Program-made: the position numbers and the translations under genes | Shown here: one piece after another, positions 1 through 17,800 of the stretch | Layout of the letters: every line of letters begins with the position of its first letter | Position numbering within the stretch: the first letter of the stretch is position 1 | Notes under the pieces: model-generated | The model's input: the letters and a program-made list of their open reading frames with translations, nothing else | Database searches by the model: none | Told to the model about the DNA's origin: nothing | Source: Archilochus colubris | Taxonomy: Eukaryota > Chordata > Aves > Apodiformes > Trochilidae | Direction: 5' to 3' | NCBI GenBank assembly: GCA_023079485.1 | Contig: CM041092.1 | Span: forward strand, 10,243,127 to 10,307,126 | Length of the DNA: 64,000 nt

Positions 1-3000
1 GGCATCCTCCTAAAGCAGCTACTTAATATACCCAAACTCCCACTGCTGCAATACTGCTGCCTTTGCTGTTTCCTGGGTTTATTGTGTTGCAACATCAGCA
101 GATCCCTTCAGATCTCTCTCTGAAGGGAGAGAGACATGTTCACCTCTGATCCTGAAGGAAAAGGAGAGGTATAGACAGGAGGTACACAGGTGAAAAGTAG
201 CAGCAGTAATAATAGCAGCAGCAGTCCAGCCACCTCATACCAACATTGCATCCTGCTTGGGAATCAGGCCAAAGAGCCCACACCTCAGCTGCAGCACCTG
301 CTCTGCAGGCAACTGTACATCTGCAGCAATTTCATACCTAAATCCTAATTATCTCTCTTTTTCATGTCGCATCTGAGATTTTCTAAAAAATATGCTTCTG
401 AGCCTTGAGTGTTTTTTACTTGGCCTAAATTCAGTGTTTGACACCTAAAGTCATCTTGTTTAATGCCAATAAGAGAAGGTTGTTTGCGAATTGAAGGAGG
501 TGGAGGAGGGAAATGAGGAATCAAGCAAAAGAAAATAAATGTTATGTAGTGAATTAATCATGGAGGAGCTGGTATTTTTAAGCCTGGGCTGAGGAAGGGC
601 ATATGAGGAGGAAGGAAAGAAAGCTCCATCTTTGGAGCAGAAGCTCTCAACATAAAGAGTGGGCTCACAAGAGGGATCTGGAGAAGAGTAAAGACACTTG
701 GGAAGAATAAGTAAATGTAGGAGGCAGGATGCAAGAGAAATGGTGGTGCAAGTAGGAGAAAGAGCAAAGGTGAGAAGCGTGGGTAGAGCTTAGGGATGAG
801 GCAGGACAGGAAAACCAGTCATTCAGGCACAGGGCAGATCTGTGCAGAGCTCAGCATCAAGAAAAGGGAGCATCTGCCTCATTTTAAGGGAAAAAAAGGT
901 GGGAACCATACATCAGAGAGTGAGGGAGGACGAGATGAGAGGTCAGATGTGATCTAGAAGGAACCAATGAAGATAATTATGACTCCTGGATGCTGCAGGA
1001 GTGTGAGTGCAGACAGAAAGGGGTTATAATGGAGTAGGTGGGACCAGGTCTCTAAGGCACGTACCAGAGATTGGGCACCAGGGATGTCAGGGGTGACCAC
1101 ATTCAGCTCTGTTTCAGTGTCCAGAGCAGGCTGCAAAAGCAGAGGACTGGGTGTGACAGTATGAGTGGGTTTACAAGCAGACTGAAGGTAATGGTAGAAG
1201 AGACATAGGTGGGAAAGGGTGAGTGAAACTGTAATTTCTAAAGACCACCGAAGAAGAAAGTTTGCTGTTCCTGCTTCTCAGGCCTCACTTTGAGCTGACA
1301 CTGTGCAGTGTGACAATACTGTCACCCACTATTTAAAAACAGACAGAGATACCACACTGCCTTAGTGGGAACCTGAGCCACTGAAGTATGAAAAGGCTGT
1401 CACAGTGATGTTTCTGCTTCAGGGATTTTGACTCCTGAATCCCCAAAATATCAAGAGAAACAGTCGAACTCAGCTCCAAGAGATAGGGTACCCAGGACAA
1501 CTTAGTGCCTGATTTCTTTTAAAATGATGTGCAGTTTGAAAATTAAGTATATAAGGAAAAGATAAACAAAAGCTCACTGAGCATGAGACAGGATTCCAGC
1601 TTGTGAACAGAAAAGGTTGAAATTTCTCTTTCAAATGTATCTCAAGATCCCTGTAAGACTTATTTCTAATAAAGAAGCTCACATCCGAATGTCAGCTATA
1701 AGTTAGTGAGGGACTATAAAACATGTTGTACCTCCACAAAGACAGCTAATTCACTTGACAGATTCTGCTTAAGTTATAAACCTAAAACCCAAGTGAGTTG
1801 TAAATAACAGTGAAGTGAACTACCATCTGAAAGATGGCTCCTTTTCCCTTCTAAAGTCATGTTCAAGGATGGATGTGAACACCTAGAAGAGCAGAAGAGC
1901 AGAAATGTGAAATTAAGGCTGATAGTTATAATTAGCAGGCAAATTGGAGCCAGAGGTATTCAGTGGTGGAAAATTAGATGCACAGTAGGTGAATATTTTG
2001 GTGATCATGGGACATTTTGAAAGATAACAGACAGCATCCAAGATTACAAATTTAGTTGGTACTGAGGGAACCCCCACAGTCCCTTCAGGAATATGTCTTG
2101 GCCTAGGAACCACTTTGCTCTTAGACTGCAGTGCATAAGCTCTGTCTAGCATTGCACAGATCCATGTGCACTGAAGGAAACAAAACAACAAACACAAGGG
2201 AAGAGCTGAGCAGCTCTGAGAAAGAGAGAGGGAAGTTTCTTTGCAGGTAACCAACAGCTGTTGCCAGACTGGTACTGGTTGAGATCATTCCTGTTGCCAG
2301 AGTTTTGTGCCAGATTATTTTTCTCATCCTTTTACAAATATTATAAAGAAAAAAATATGCAGAAAGACTCTGGATGGCAGGAGTTCTGTTAGGGGTTGCA
2401 ACTCATTGCATTTTACTATTCATTTCTTATGAACTTAGCAATTTACTATATTTTTGTATTCATTCAAATAATGGTTAATAAGCATTTAAATGACTAGTGC
2501 TGAAGAAAAGGACGAAATATACTTGATAGATTTTTACTGAGGATCTAACTCTGGTTTAAGACTGCTTCACATGTGCAATGTGCTCAGTGTGCTGCCTCTA
2601 ATATCTGCCAGCACTTTGAGTCTTCCACCCTATTTCCTTGTAGTGGATCAGCTACCACATTCAATACTGCCTGAAATCTCCTGAATTACTTGGATGTCTG
2701 CATGAACACAGCTCAAGTCTGCACAGCATACAGAAAGCCCAATAACTCTAATGATTCCATCTTGGTAAAAGAATAAAACGTATCAAGCCCCAAAGTTAGA
2801 CATGTTCCCTAAATAAAGAATAGATTGTCATTTCATGGTTTTAAAACCTAAGACAGAATAGCCTCCCGCAGGGATAGCTTGGCTCTCTCATGTTTCTGTT
2901 ATGCCTGTTTCCAGGTGTTGTCATAGTTTGAATTTCACACTTTACCCTGAGAATCCAGAGTGTAAATATCAGTCAATATAATGAGATTAAGGAAAAAAAA

Positions 3001-4633
3001 AACAAAACCAAAACAGGCAGCACATGTGCCTGTGGATTTGTATCCAAATTCACATCTGCCTTGACTCAAGTACAATACAAAAGCTGCTGGTGGGGCTTAG
3101 AAGTTCTTAGAAGTTTTGAATGGATGCAGCTGCTCTGCACTGCCAAAGAAAAAGGCAGGTGGCTTCTCTAGATGTAAAACGTTTTCCTGAAGACAAAACC
3201 CAACAATGGTTGGCAGATTTCACTGAAGTATGAGAAAAGGTCCGGTGATGCTTAAATAGAGGGAGGTAAGTGTTGCTTGTGCAGTAATCATCAGTTCTGA
3301 AGTTTGTCTGGACTCCAAATCTCTGTCAAGAAGAGATTACTGGAAAGCTCTAAAACCATGAGAGCTACCAAGCAGATGGGCAGAGTTCAAGCAAAGGAAG
3401 GAGTGCCAAAGGAAAGGGTTATGTGGTCTGTGGCATGGAATTCAGCCTATTTGGACAGCAGTAAAAGCAGGAAAGTTTCCAAAGTTCAAATGACACTTTC
3501 TAAATAAAACTACAAAGGCAAATCATTCAATTGCCATTCATATGTTTGAAAAATTCCTAATACTTTCAGTTTACATTATTTATTAAAAAGGAGAGAAAGA
3601 GGGTAGCAGGGAAAATGAATGGAACTGAAAATGTTTGATTACAAATCTGGATGGAGAGAGACAACATGAGATGTAACTATTCTGTGAGACTGAGCTCTAA
3701 TGCACAGCCTTCCAAAAACCTGATGGAAGCAGATTTCTTCCACTGGAGAGGTTTTTTTTCTCTCACCAGAGGTCCCAGAGAAGGGTTCACATCATAAGGG
3801 ATTTCCAGGTGCAGAAAAACCTGAGAAACAAGGGTGAGAACTCAGATTTGAGGGGAAAAACTGGGAAGTTCAATGCATGACAAGGCAGAACCAGCAAAGA
3901 GTAGAAAGGTGCTTAAGCTGGGAGGTGGATATTCCACTTTTTGTAGCTGATCTGTGTGACTGCAGGAAGGACAGGGATTAACAGGACTGCAGCAGGTAAA
4001 AGGGTTTTGCTATGGATGTGTTCAATATGGCACTGCTCTTTGGACAGATGGAAGGGGGCTTATCTAGACTAGAAAGAGAGAAATTCACTTGACAATCATG
4101 TTGCTACTCATTATTTCACTTTTTTTAATCTATGCAGGATCTAGGCTATCATGGAAAATTAAAACCTAAATACCTTTCCAGTCCTAGCTCAAGCTACTTG
4201 TTTTTAGTAGAAAAAATACTTAATTTCCTCATTTAAATTTCATTATCTTTTTCCCTTAAAAGCTTGGAATAATCAATCATCAGAAGTACTACATGTTTTT
4301 TTAATTATGGTGATGAAAAACTCTTTTTGCTTCTCAAAAGTGGCATGAGATCATTTTGTTAATTTTGATAGTGGTTTCCTATTGACTTAGACTCTCTATT
4401 ATACAGGTGAGGCAACTGACTGCAATCTACTTTCTAAGATTATTCTGTTAATTTGAGCCAATTCATCTTGAAACTTTGAGCCTTTGTTTGAAATGCACAG
4501 CATACATGTGTAATTTAATATTTATTTTTTAATTTCTTTTTATTATTCATCCAATTGTCTTTATTGTTTAGGCACTAAATGTACTTAATAAAACTTAAAA
4601 TACTGACCTGGATATATTTTAAATTATGTGTTC

Positions 4634-4675
4634 AGTCATAAATTAAATGTCATAAGTCATAAATTAAATGTCATT
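4634..4675. repeat. Two-copy 21-bp tandem duplication
   Basis: AGTCATAAATTAAATGTCAT occurs at 4634 and again at 4655, within an AT-rich block. The two copies are identical over 20 bases, suggesting recent slippage. Confidence 0.85.
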
Positions 4676-5004
4676 ATTGTTCTAAAATAAAATATTCTTT
4701 AAAAAGGAGCTTTCTAAACAAAATCATCTGCCCATAAAATCCTAATGAAACATGTTCTCAGATTTCCCTGAAATATTAATATTGCAGAGGGAATTCAGAT
4801 GTTCTTATGACAAAAAATAGCAAATCTACAGTGACAACTAAGTGATGATTTTCTTTAAAATCCTTCCAGCTAATCTGATTTTAGAAGACTCTGAAGCACA
4901 TTTCCAATTTTTAGTATCTTCCTGTATCACAGCCACTCCAAAGGTGTCTGTGAATACACAGAAGTAGGATTCATGCAGAAGGAAAACAGATAGGATCTAC
5001 ACAG

Positions 5005-5051
5005 TATATGTGTGTGTGTGTTTATACATATATATCTATATATTTTTTTTT
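5005..5051. repeat. TG/TA low-complexity tract with T run
   Basis: A short (TG)n stretch passes into (TA)n and then a run of about nine T. It is a microsatellite-type sequence. Confidence 0.8.
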
Positions 5052-6269
5052 GGAGAGGAGTAGGTTAAGTCACATTATTCCCTTCTGTCCCAGCTACCCC
5101 ATCAGTAAAGTTACCATGGTGGTAATGGCCTTGGAGATCTTTGGTCAAAAGACTATATACGAAGAAAAAGAATTTTAAAACAATGACACTGATATTGTTA
5201 GTATTATTATTTAGATATTTACTTAAATCAGCATAATTCAGGGTTCAGACCTAGAATCTGTAGTGAAACAGAAAGGCTGAGATCTTAGTGAATGACTGAC
5301 ATGGGTTCACCATAGGCTGCCTACATATACATTTGGGTGTTCTAGAGGCACACTGGTTTTCCTTATTTATTTATTTTTGCTTTATTTTTTAAAGCATGAG
5401 TGACATTTGTACAAATACACACATTTCCAATTCACACACCATTTATCTCTCTAGAGTAAAAGTCTCAGTTACTCAATATTTGGCATATCCCTGTAATCAA
5501 AGTATCTTCTATTTAAATATAGGAGATTCTACAGCTATTGTATGAACTCCTGAACTTCAGATAGAGAATTCTTAAGGCAACCACTGGTCTCACAGAAAAG
5601 TAAGTTACATGACACGAAACACATTCACTTATACCTAGACACATATACTCAAAGAATACTGTCTCCTAGCATGAAGAGATATATATAACTGGTAACTAAA
5701 ATGAAAAAAATCCAATTTACATAAATAACCAGCAAGGCAAAGCACTTTACTACAACACCTGACCCTGCAGTCATAACAGAAAAGCTCAATGATTTCTGTC
5801 TCTGGCATCCAATTATAGATCAACACACCTTAACCCCTCATGTTTCCAGTCTTTTATGCCACTATAATTCATCATGTCTTGTCTTAAACTTACAAAGTAT
5901 AATGCAGCATTCTGAGGCTCTCATTAATTACCAGTAGTCACCTGGAGATTACCTGGGATTTACAAACAATACCTTCAAGAATATATCATCAAAAACACTT
6001 AAAAGTGCTCCATGAGCTGAATAAGCACCAGTGGGATTTGGCAGGAGGAACACATCCCAGAAAGGCCATAACTGCTGACACACAACTTTAGTGGATTTTG
6101 TGCAAAAATTAATTTATATGTTATTCTATCTGCATCATGCCCTATCAGAATTATAGCAAGTAATTAAAGAGATCAGCTAGAGTCTATTTAAAGTTCCTCT
6201 GTCCAAGAGTATCTTAATTATTGTTTTGATGAGTTTTCCATCCAGTGCTTTTGATTTCAAAACAGCAAC

Positions 6270-6332
6270 CTTTTTTTTTTTTTGCATGAGGCCATTAAAA
6301 TACACTTTAACTTCCCCCCCCCCTTTTTTTTT
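6270..6332. repeat. Poly(T), then C10-T9 homopolymer tracts
   Basis: A T run near 6271-6283 is followed by ten C (6314-6323) and nine T (6324-6332). These homopolymer tracts are prone to length error in assembly. Confidence 0.8.
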
Positions 6333-6744
6333 CCTCTTTCCTTTTTAAATAAATCCACTGTGTTGCATAAAACCCATCTTTAAAATCTACTTTCCTTTCA
6401 TTCACATGCTTTTTTCTCTTTGTGGTTTAAAGCCAAGTATATTCTGTTTGTATGCATCTATGTATCTATCTGAAGAGACAAACCTCACTAACAACTGACA
6501 CAGAAATTTCAAATCCCTGAGTGACTTGTGTCAATGAAGAATTCCAACAGGGGCATCTTGGAAAGCTTCTCTGCAGGGCAGGCAGCTTGTCAGCATAGAA
6601 AAGCAGACAGGAATCTATTCTAGTGTATTCTAGTAGTATGTCCCAAAGCATATTTTTAGCTTCAGCACACCAAATTTACTGGTTGTAAAACTCTCTACCT
6701 CACTGAGCAGCTGAGCACAACCAAACAGCTCCAGGTGTATCCTA

Positions 6745-12129
<5,385 letters not shown>

Positions 12130-12620
12130 TCAGACAAGGATTGAGATTTAACCCTTTTGCTCTCTAATTCCAGATCAGTAAGCATTAGCTGGGGCTGCAT
12201 GTTTCATATGAAAAATGACCTAAAGTTTCTAAAAACAAAAAGATACATTGGTTATTGATGCTGGTTGATGCAGTTCCATTTTAAGCAATAGACTAAAATA
12301 AATATAATATCATGTTATTGTAGCCCAAATTAATTTGCATTTCAGTTTTTTTAAGTGACAATAAATAATTACATTATATTATTCTGATTAAATCTCTACA
12401 GGAGTAACAAATTACAATGCCTTACAGCTGTGATAACCAAACTAACCCTTTCAGGAGCTGTGTGCTATCAGCTGCTATTAATTTCACATGCAGCTGAAGC
12501 CTGTTGCAGAACAGACCTCAGATCTTTGGTATGTGTGTATGGTATTGCCTGAATTCTAGCTGTGCCTGCTCAACTGTGCCTTCCCAGGGAGAAGGTATTT
12601 TGGAGGGTCTGGTTTTGTGG

Positions 12621-12641
12621 TTTTTTGTTGTTGTTGTTGTT
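12621..12641. repeat. (GTT)n microsatellite
   Basis: A T run followed by five GTT units. The short ORFs through it gain Val or Leu runs only because of the repeat. Confidence 0.85.
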
Positions 12642-15600
12642 ACTGGCACTTCCCCCCCTCCTCAAAATGCACCTCAGACTCTGGTTTTTAACTTTCGGAA
12701 AATCCAAACAGAAGAGACAGCAACATCACCAATTGATGCCGTGCAGATCCATTAATTTTAAATAGCCTTGACTAGCAATTTCAAAACAACACCAAATCAT
12801 GTAAGAGCTTAGATGAGAATTTCCAGCCAGCTGTTCATCAGAGATCTGGACAGTGGCAGGCAAGCCCCAGCAGCCTCTTGTTGGCTGTAAAGGCTTAAAG
12901 CGGGAGGAGGTTTTCCCCTTTAAGCTCGCTCGGAAGAGTGTAAAATTGTACCAACTGAGCTGGCAGTCTGCCAGCCAGTCCTAATGACTCCACCAGAGAG
13001 ACTCTTTTCTGTGCCATGCCTGCCCCATTAACCCACATTCTGCTGGGCAGAGAGGTAGAGGAGCAGGAATCATCCCTTTGCATCACTGCTCCGGGGAAGG
13101 CAGCGGTGCCGACAGCAGCTTCTGCCTGCCCTTCCAGGGAGCTGCAAAGCAGTTTGTCTCAAAGGGAACTACAAGTAGATAAGAAGCAGACAACAGACGT
13201 TGTGTAGGGGTAGCAAAATTGCTGGTAAAAATGTTTCTGTTCAGCACAAGGTGCATTGGATCACTGTCCTACAGGATTTCTTCGGAGACTGAGAATTTTG
13301 TACGTCCGTGTAAAACAAGAGGAGAGGGATGTGCTTGAAGTGCCAGCTGGCAAAGGCTTCTCACAATCAGGGTCTAAACCGAAGGCAGTCACTGAATGCT
13401 ACACCACAGACATGCAGCTGACTTCAAGGATATCACCCTGACCTAAACCAAGTGATAAAAATCAGCCCCTGTCTGATGGTTGCTCATATCAGAAGAGGGA
13501 AAGCCCAGTCCCCAGTGCTCTCTCTCCACCACTACTACCAAGTCCTTGCTTGACAGCCCATAAATCACTTATAAAAACAACTTTTAAAGCATATGTTTGA
13601 TTTGAAGGTTTTTCAGTTAGACTGTCAGAATCAGCTTTGAATACTTTGAGAAAATCCCTCTGTTTATTCATATTTAGTATAATCACAATGGCCTCCCCTA
13701 TATTGGGCCAAAAATGTAATATGTTTGTTCAGTTTGTTTACATATTTTCACATTCTCAGGAGAAAGGCATGATATAAAAAGGCTATTAACAAAAGAAACA
13801 AATATAATCAAGTAGCCAGGCTTGTGAAATAAATAAAAGAACAAAAACATATTTAAAGAACCAAGTAGAGAGAATTTTCCTATATGGCCTGGGGTCCAGG
13901 TACTGAACGTTGGAAAGCCACCACAAAAGTAAATGCATCAATGGCTTTGTACATGAGTTACATACAGAAAGTTTTGGTTCGATTTAGTCCCTGCACCCAC
14001 TCAAACATTAGGGACAGCTGGACTATAACAGACAAGGACCAGGTTATTTGGGAACATTTATTTTCTCAGCTTATCAGATCCTCAAATAATAGAGCACTTT
14101 GTAAATAGAGAAGAGAAAAATGGCTGTGCCTACAAATCATCCTTCTGTTCCCGTCTGGGAAAATCAGTAGTTTTTTAAATTTCTAGCTGTTCTTCATATT
14201 TAATTTTTTCACTTAAGATAACAAAAAAAATCTCAGGGAACTTCCTTTAGAAAAATGAAAGTGAGAGAACTTGATTCACTGTTAGGAATCTGCTATTTTC
14301 TTGAAAATGTCATGTTAGAAAGGGTAGAGAAGAAAGTTTCAGTCAGTTTCCCTCTGATTGAGACTTCAGAGGAAAACGCTGTTTTCACAAGTGTCTCCAG
14401 AACTGAAATTTCAGCTGCACAGAAAAGATCTGGACATTTAAGATCCTATATAACTTTTTGGGTATGGTTCCAAATCAAAGTAGTTTTGAAATACTTAAAC
14501 ATAAACTGTCCTTTACTCACCTGGAACCAAAATACCCACTAATTTCTGAGAGCACTCAGGTAAATTAACTTGTATTAGCTTCAGATGTTTCCACTAATGA
14601 CCTCTGACTGTAAGGATTTGAATAATAAAATCTATCAGAATCTGGGTCATCCTTGACTCAGAGGCCTTTAATCCTTTAGCCTCTGCCAATCCCTGGGCAA
14701 TCCTTGTACAAAGAATCAGTCAGTATTAATAAGATTAGGCAGATCTTTAAGGAACAATTTACAATAGGATCCTGATTCAAAAACTTGGTTTATTGTGCTA
14801 CAACTATCAGGACCTGAAATAAATTACTCCCAAGCCCCACTTGTGAATGCCACAGCTGTGGCACAGAGTCAGAGTCATAAAGGAGAAATCCCATTCTTTT
14901 CCTCACAGGTCAGGAACATCAGTCCCCATTAGGGCTTGATGTCTAATTCCAATGCAACTATCTAATTAATTAAAAGAAATGCTGACTATTTAAACCCAGA
15001 ATCATCAGACATCTTGTGCATTTCCTAATTCATGACTTTTTTTTTAAGCTAGCTATCTTAGATTAAATTAACTGATGCAATGTTTCATGGATCTTTGACA
15101 TAACATGGGACATCTCTAATATTTGGAGAAACTGCCTTTTTTCTTTTGTTCTTAGCACAAGCAAAATTTGTGAGTATCTGTCCCATTCACACAAACAGTC
15201 CAAATTACTGCTAATACATCACTTCATCCTCTGCAGGGGATGGATGTAGATGCATGCAGCTATTTCAAGTAGTAACACAATATTTCCACATCCAGCTGTT
15301 GAGACTTTTACAAAGCTTGCCTGCCAGTGATGCACGTGTCCAGAAAAGAAGATAATCTCTGCATTATATTACTTAACATGTACTAAGCAAAGATACAGAA
15401 TCCTGGAAAACAATGAAGGAATAACAAAAATATTTGGGTTTTTTGTGCTTCCTTCAGGTTGATCTGTGCTTGAGCATGATTAATTGGTTATGGAAACATT
15501 AACACATTATTGGTAAAAACAGAATTAAGTCCATCAGAGACAACCAGCCACAAATCTGACTCATGCAAACTATATCTAAAAATGTCATAATTGTCACCTA

Positions 15601-17000
15601 TTCAGAAGTCAAGGCAAATACCTAGGCATAAAACATCCCTGCTCAAGGTCCACAGAGGCTCCAGAACTGAAGCTTTATTTACCCAGGTAACCATGGCTTT
15701 AAACAAGAAAAAAATTTTTCTTCTGATTACTAAACCAGTGAAAAAGAAGAATTACTCCCCTCTTGCTTCTTTGAGGGGAGTGTCTGGAACCTCTAATGCA
15801 TTGTAACAACTTCTGCATCTTGCCTGGATATAAACCATAGACAGTTTCCCTCTATCCAAGAGACAATACAGCTCTTTATTTCCAGCTATTTCATCTGATG
15901 CAATACCTTTCACTTTAGTTAAGTACTTAATGAGACCACTTTATGGAGTTTTGAAGGACATCTGTGACTGTTACCTAGAAATTAATTCTTCTGATTTAGA
16001 GCAGGGGACCACTTTAACAAAATCTAAAACTTAAAGAGATTGCTGAGAAAATGCCACCTGTATGTTTGGAAGAACCACTAAATACACAGTGTTTATATGC
16101 TGCTATTTGCAAATGCCAGAGGTGAGTTTCAAACACCTCAGAAAAACAGGTTAAAAACACTGAATAATGAGACTAGTGAAAAGCAAAGAACCTGTCAGGT
16201 CAATCCATGAGAATTACCATGGTACAACAGTTTTGCTAGTTGTTCAAAACCAGGATGTTAATAGCAACAAGCAACTTTCCAGCTGTATGCTTTACCCCCT
16301 TACTATGTCAGAAAAGTGTCACGTGCTGCAGAGCAGGCCCCAAAAGGATGCTCATGCCAGCTCAGTAAAGTGAACATCCAGCACAGAATGCAGGCTAGAG
16401 CAGAATGGAAAAGACTTCAGAAAAAGATGGGGACCCTCTTTTCCCATCTGATTTGCACCCCTTCTGCTCCACAAGGTGTAACATCAGTCTGCAGAGAACC
16501 AAAGGCAGGTTGAGAAAAAAACCCAAACACAAACAGAATTGCTCCACAGAGAGATGTCCATCAACCCTATTTTTCTCTGCCCACTGTTCCAGGCTTGTAC
16601 AAACCCATTCTGCACAGTAACATTTAGCTTTTTCATAATATACATTAGGAAGCCACATAGACTACAGTCATAATTTCAGATTCATTTACAGCAGGACTTC
16701 AGCCTGTGCTTACATTTAAGCACCTGTTCAAATGCTTCACTGCAGAGCATTTTTCTACCTTGATTTTCTCATGCCAATATGGTGGAGATAACAAAACTTT
16801 TCAGCACAATAGACCTCCATTAGCTGATGTTTATTTACAAGTAGAATGCATCCAGTCCCATTTCAGTTGACAGAACTGATGGTTGTTACAAATTGGAAGC
16901 ATGTTTCAACATTTTCCAAAGTCATGTTCAAGAACCCATGGAAATGTCAACAGAGACATATAAAACAATGTACATAATGATGTGCTGAAATATGACTGCA

Positions 17001-17038
17001 CACCACCTAAAAAGTGGTGACACCTAAAAAGTGTCACC
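17001..17038. repeat. Two overlapping inverted repeats with the same 7-nt loop
   Basis: CACCAC (17001-17006) and GTGGTG (17014-17019) flank the loop CTAAAAA. GGTGACAC (17016-17023) and GTGTCACC (17031-17038) flank a second identical CTAAAAA. The arms overlap at 17016-17019, so only one full hairpin can form at a time in a single strand. Confidence 0.8.
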
Positions 17039-17770
17039 CAAGGATAACATTCCAGATAAAATGTGACAAGATAGGCTATGACCAGACAACACATATGAAA
17101 TGTTACAATATGTGACCTCCATGGTAAGATACAACTAAAGAGACACCCTACTGCAAGAAATAATATTTTCAGATACCACCAGACTTATGGGGAAAAAATG
17201 ACAAGTGGAAAGAAAGGGAACATTCTGAGGAAAAAAAAACACATTGGATTTTTTCTTAACCTCTTTCTTGCTTTTTCCTTTTTCCTTGCCAATTTCTTGA
17301 CATTCATCCTTGGTGGGCTGCATCTGCTGCTTCTGTAGGCTGACACTTTTTAATTAGTAACCTTGCCTATGGCAAAAGGATTTGCAATGCCTAAGCATCT
17401 GATGCTTTTTCCAAGTCCTGCATGGACCAGATTGATACAGCACAGAATAATCTCCTTTCAAGGGAAACATAACTTGAGTTGTTATGCCTACATCAGGGAG
17501 AATGAAGATCCCCAGCCTAAGGTCATGTAAATGTAATTCAGGGACAATTCACTCTAGAAGAGAAAGTTGGTTTGTAACTGAAGAACTAGATGTATGTGTT
17601 CTATGCATACATCATGAATGGTAAAAATATGTTCTTCTAGTATAGTTTTAATGTCATTTCTAATGATGAATCTGGATGTAATTAACAGCAGTAATTATAG
17701 TAAGCAAATAAAAAAAATTCTATACTTGATCATAACAATACTTGAGGAAGTTCTTCATACATCAAAAGAT

Positions 17771-17800
17771 TCACCCAGATTTTCATCACCCAGATTTTCA
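17771..17800. repeat. Perfect 15-bp tandem duplication
   Basis: TCACCCAGATTTTCA occurs twice with no spacer (17771-17785 and 17786-17800). No gene or element is associated with it. Confidence 0.9.

Noticed and set aside
954..1136. Minus-strand ORF containing TETELNVVTPD, considered as the next downstream kalirin exon (expected VTAELDAWNED)
   Set aside because: No similarity beyond two or three residues, and no suitable acceptor in the right phase.
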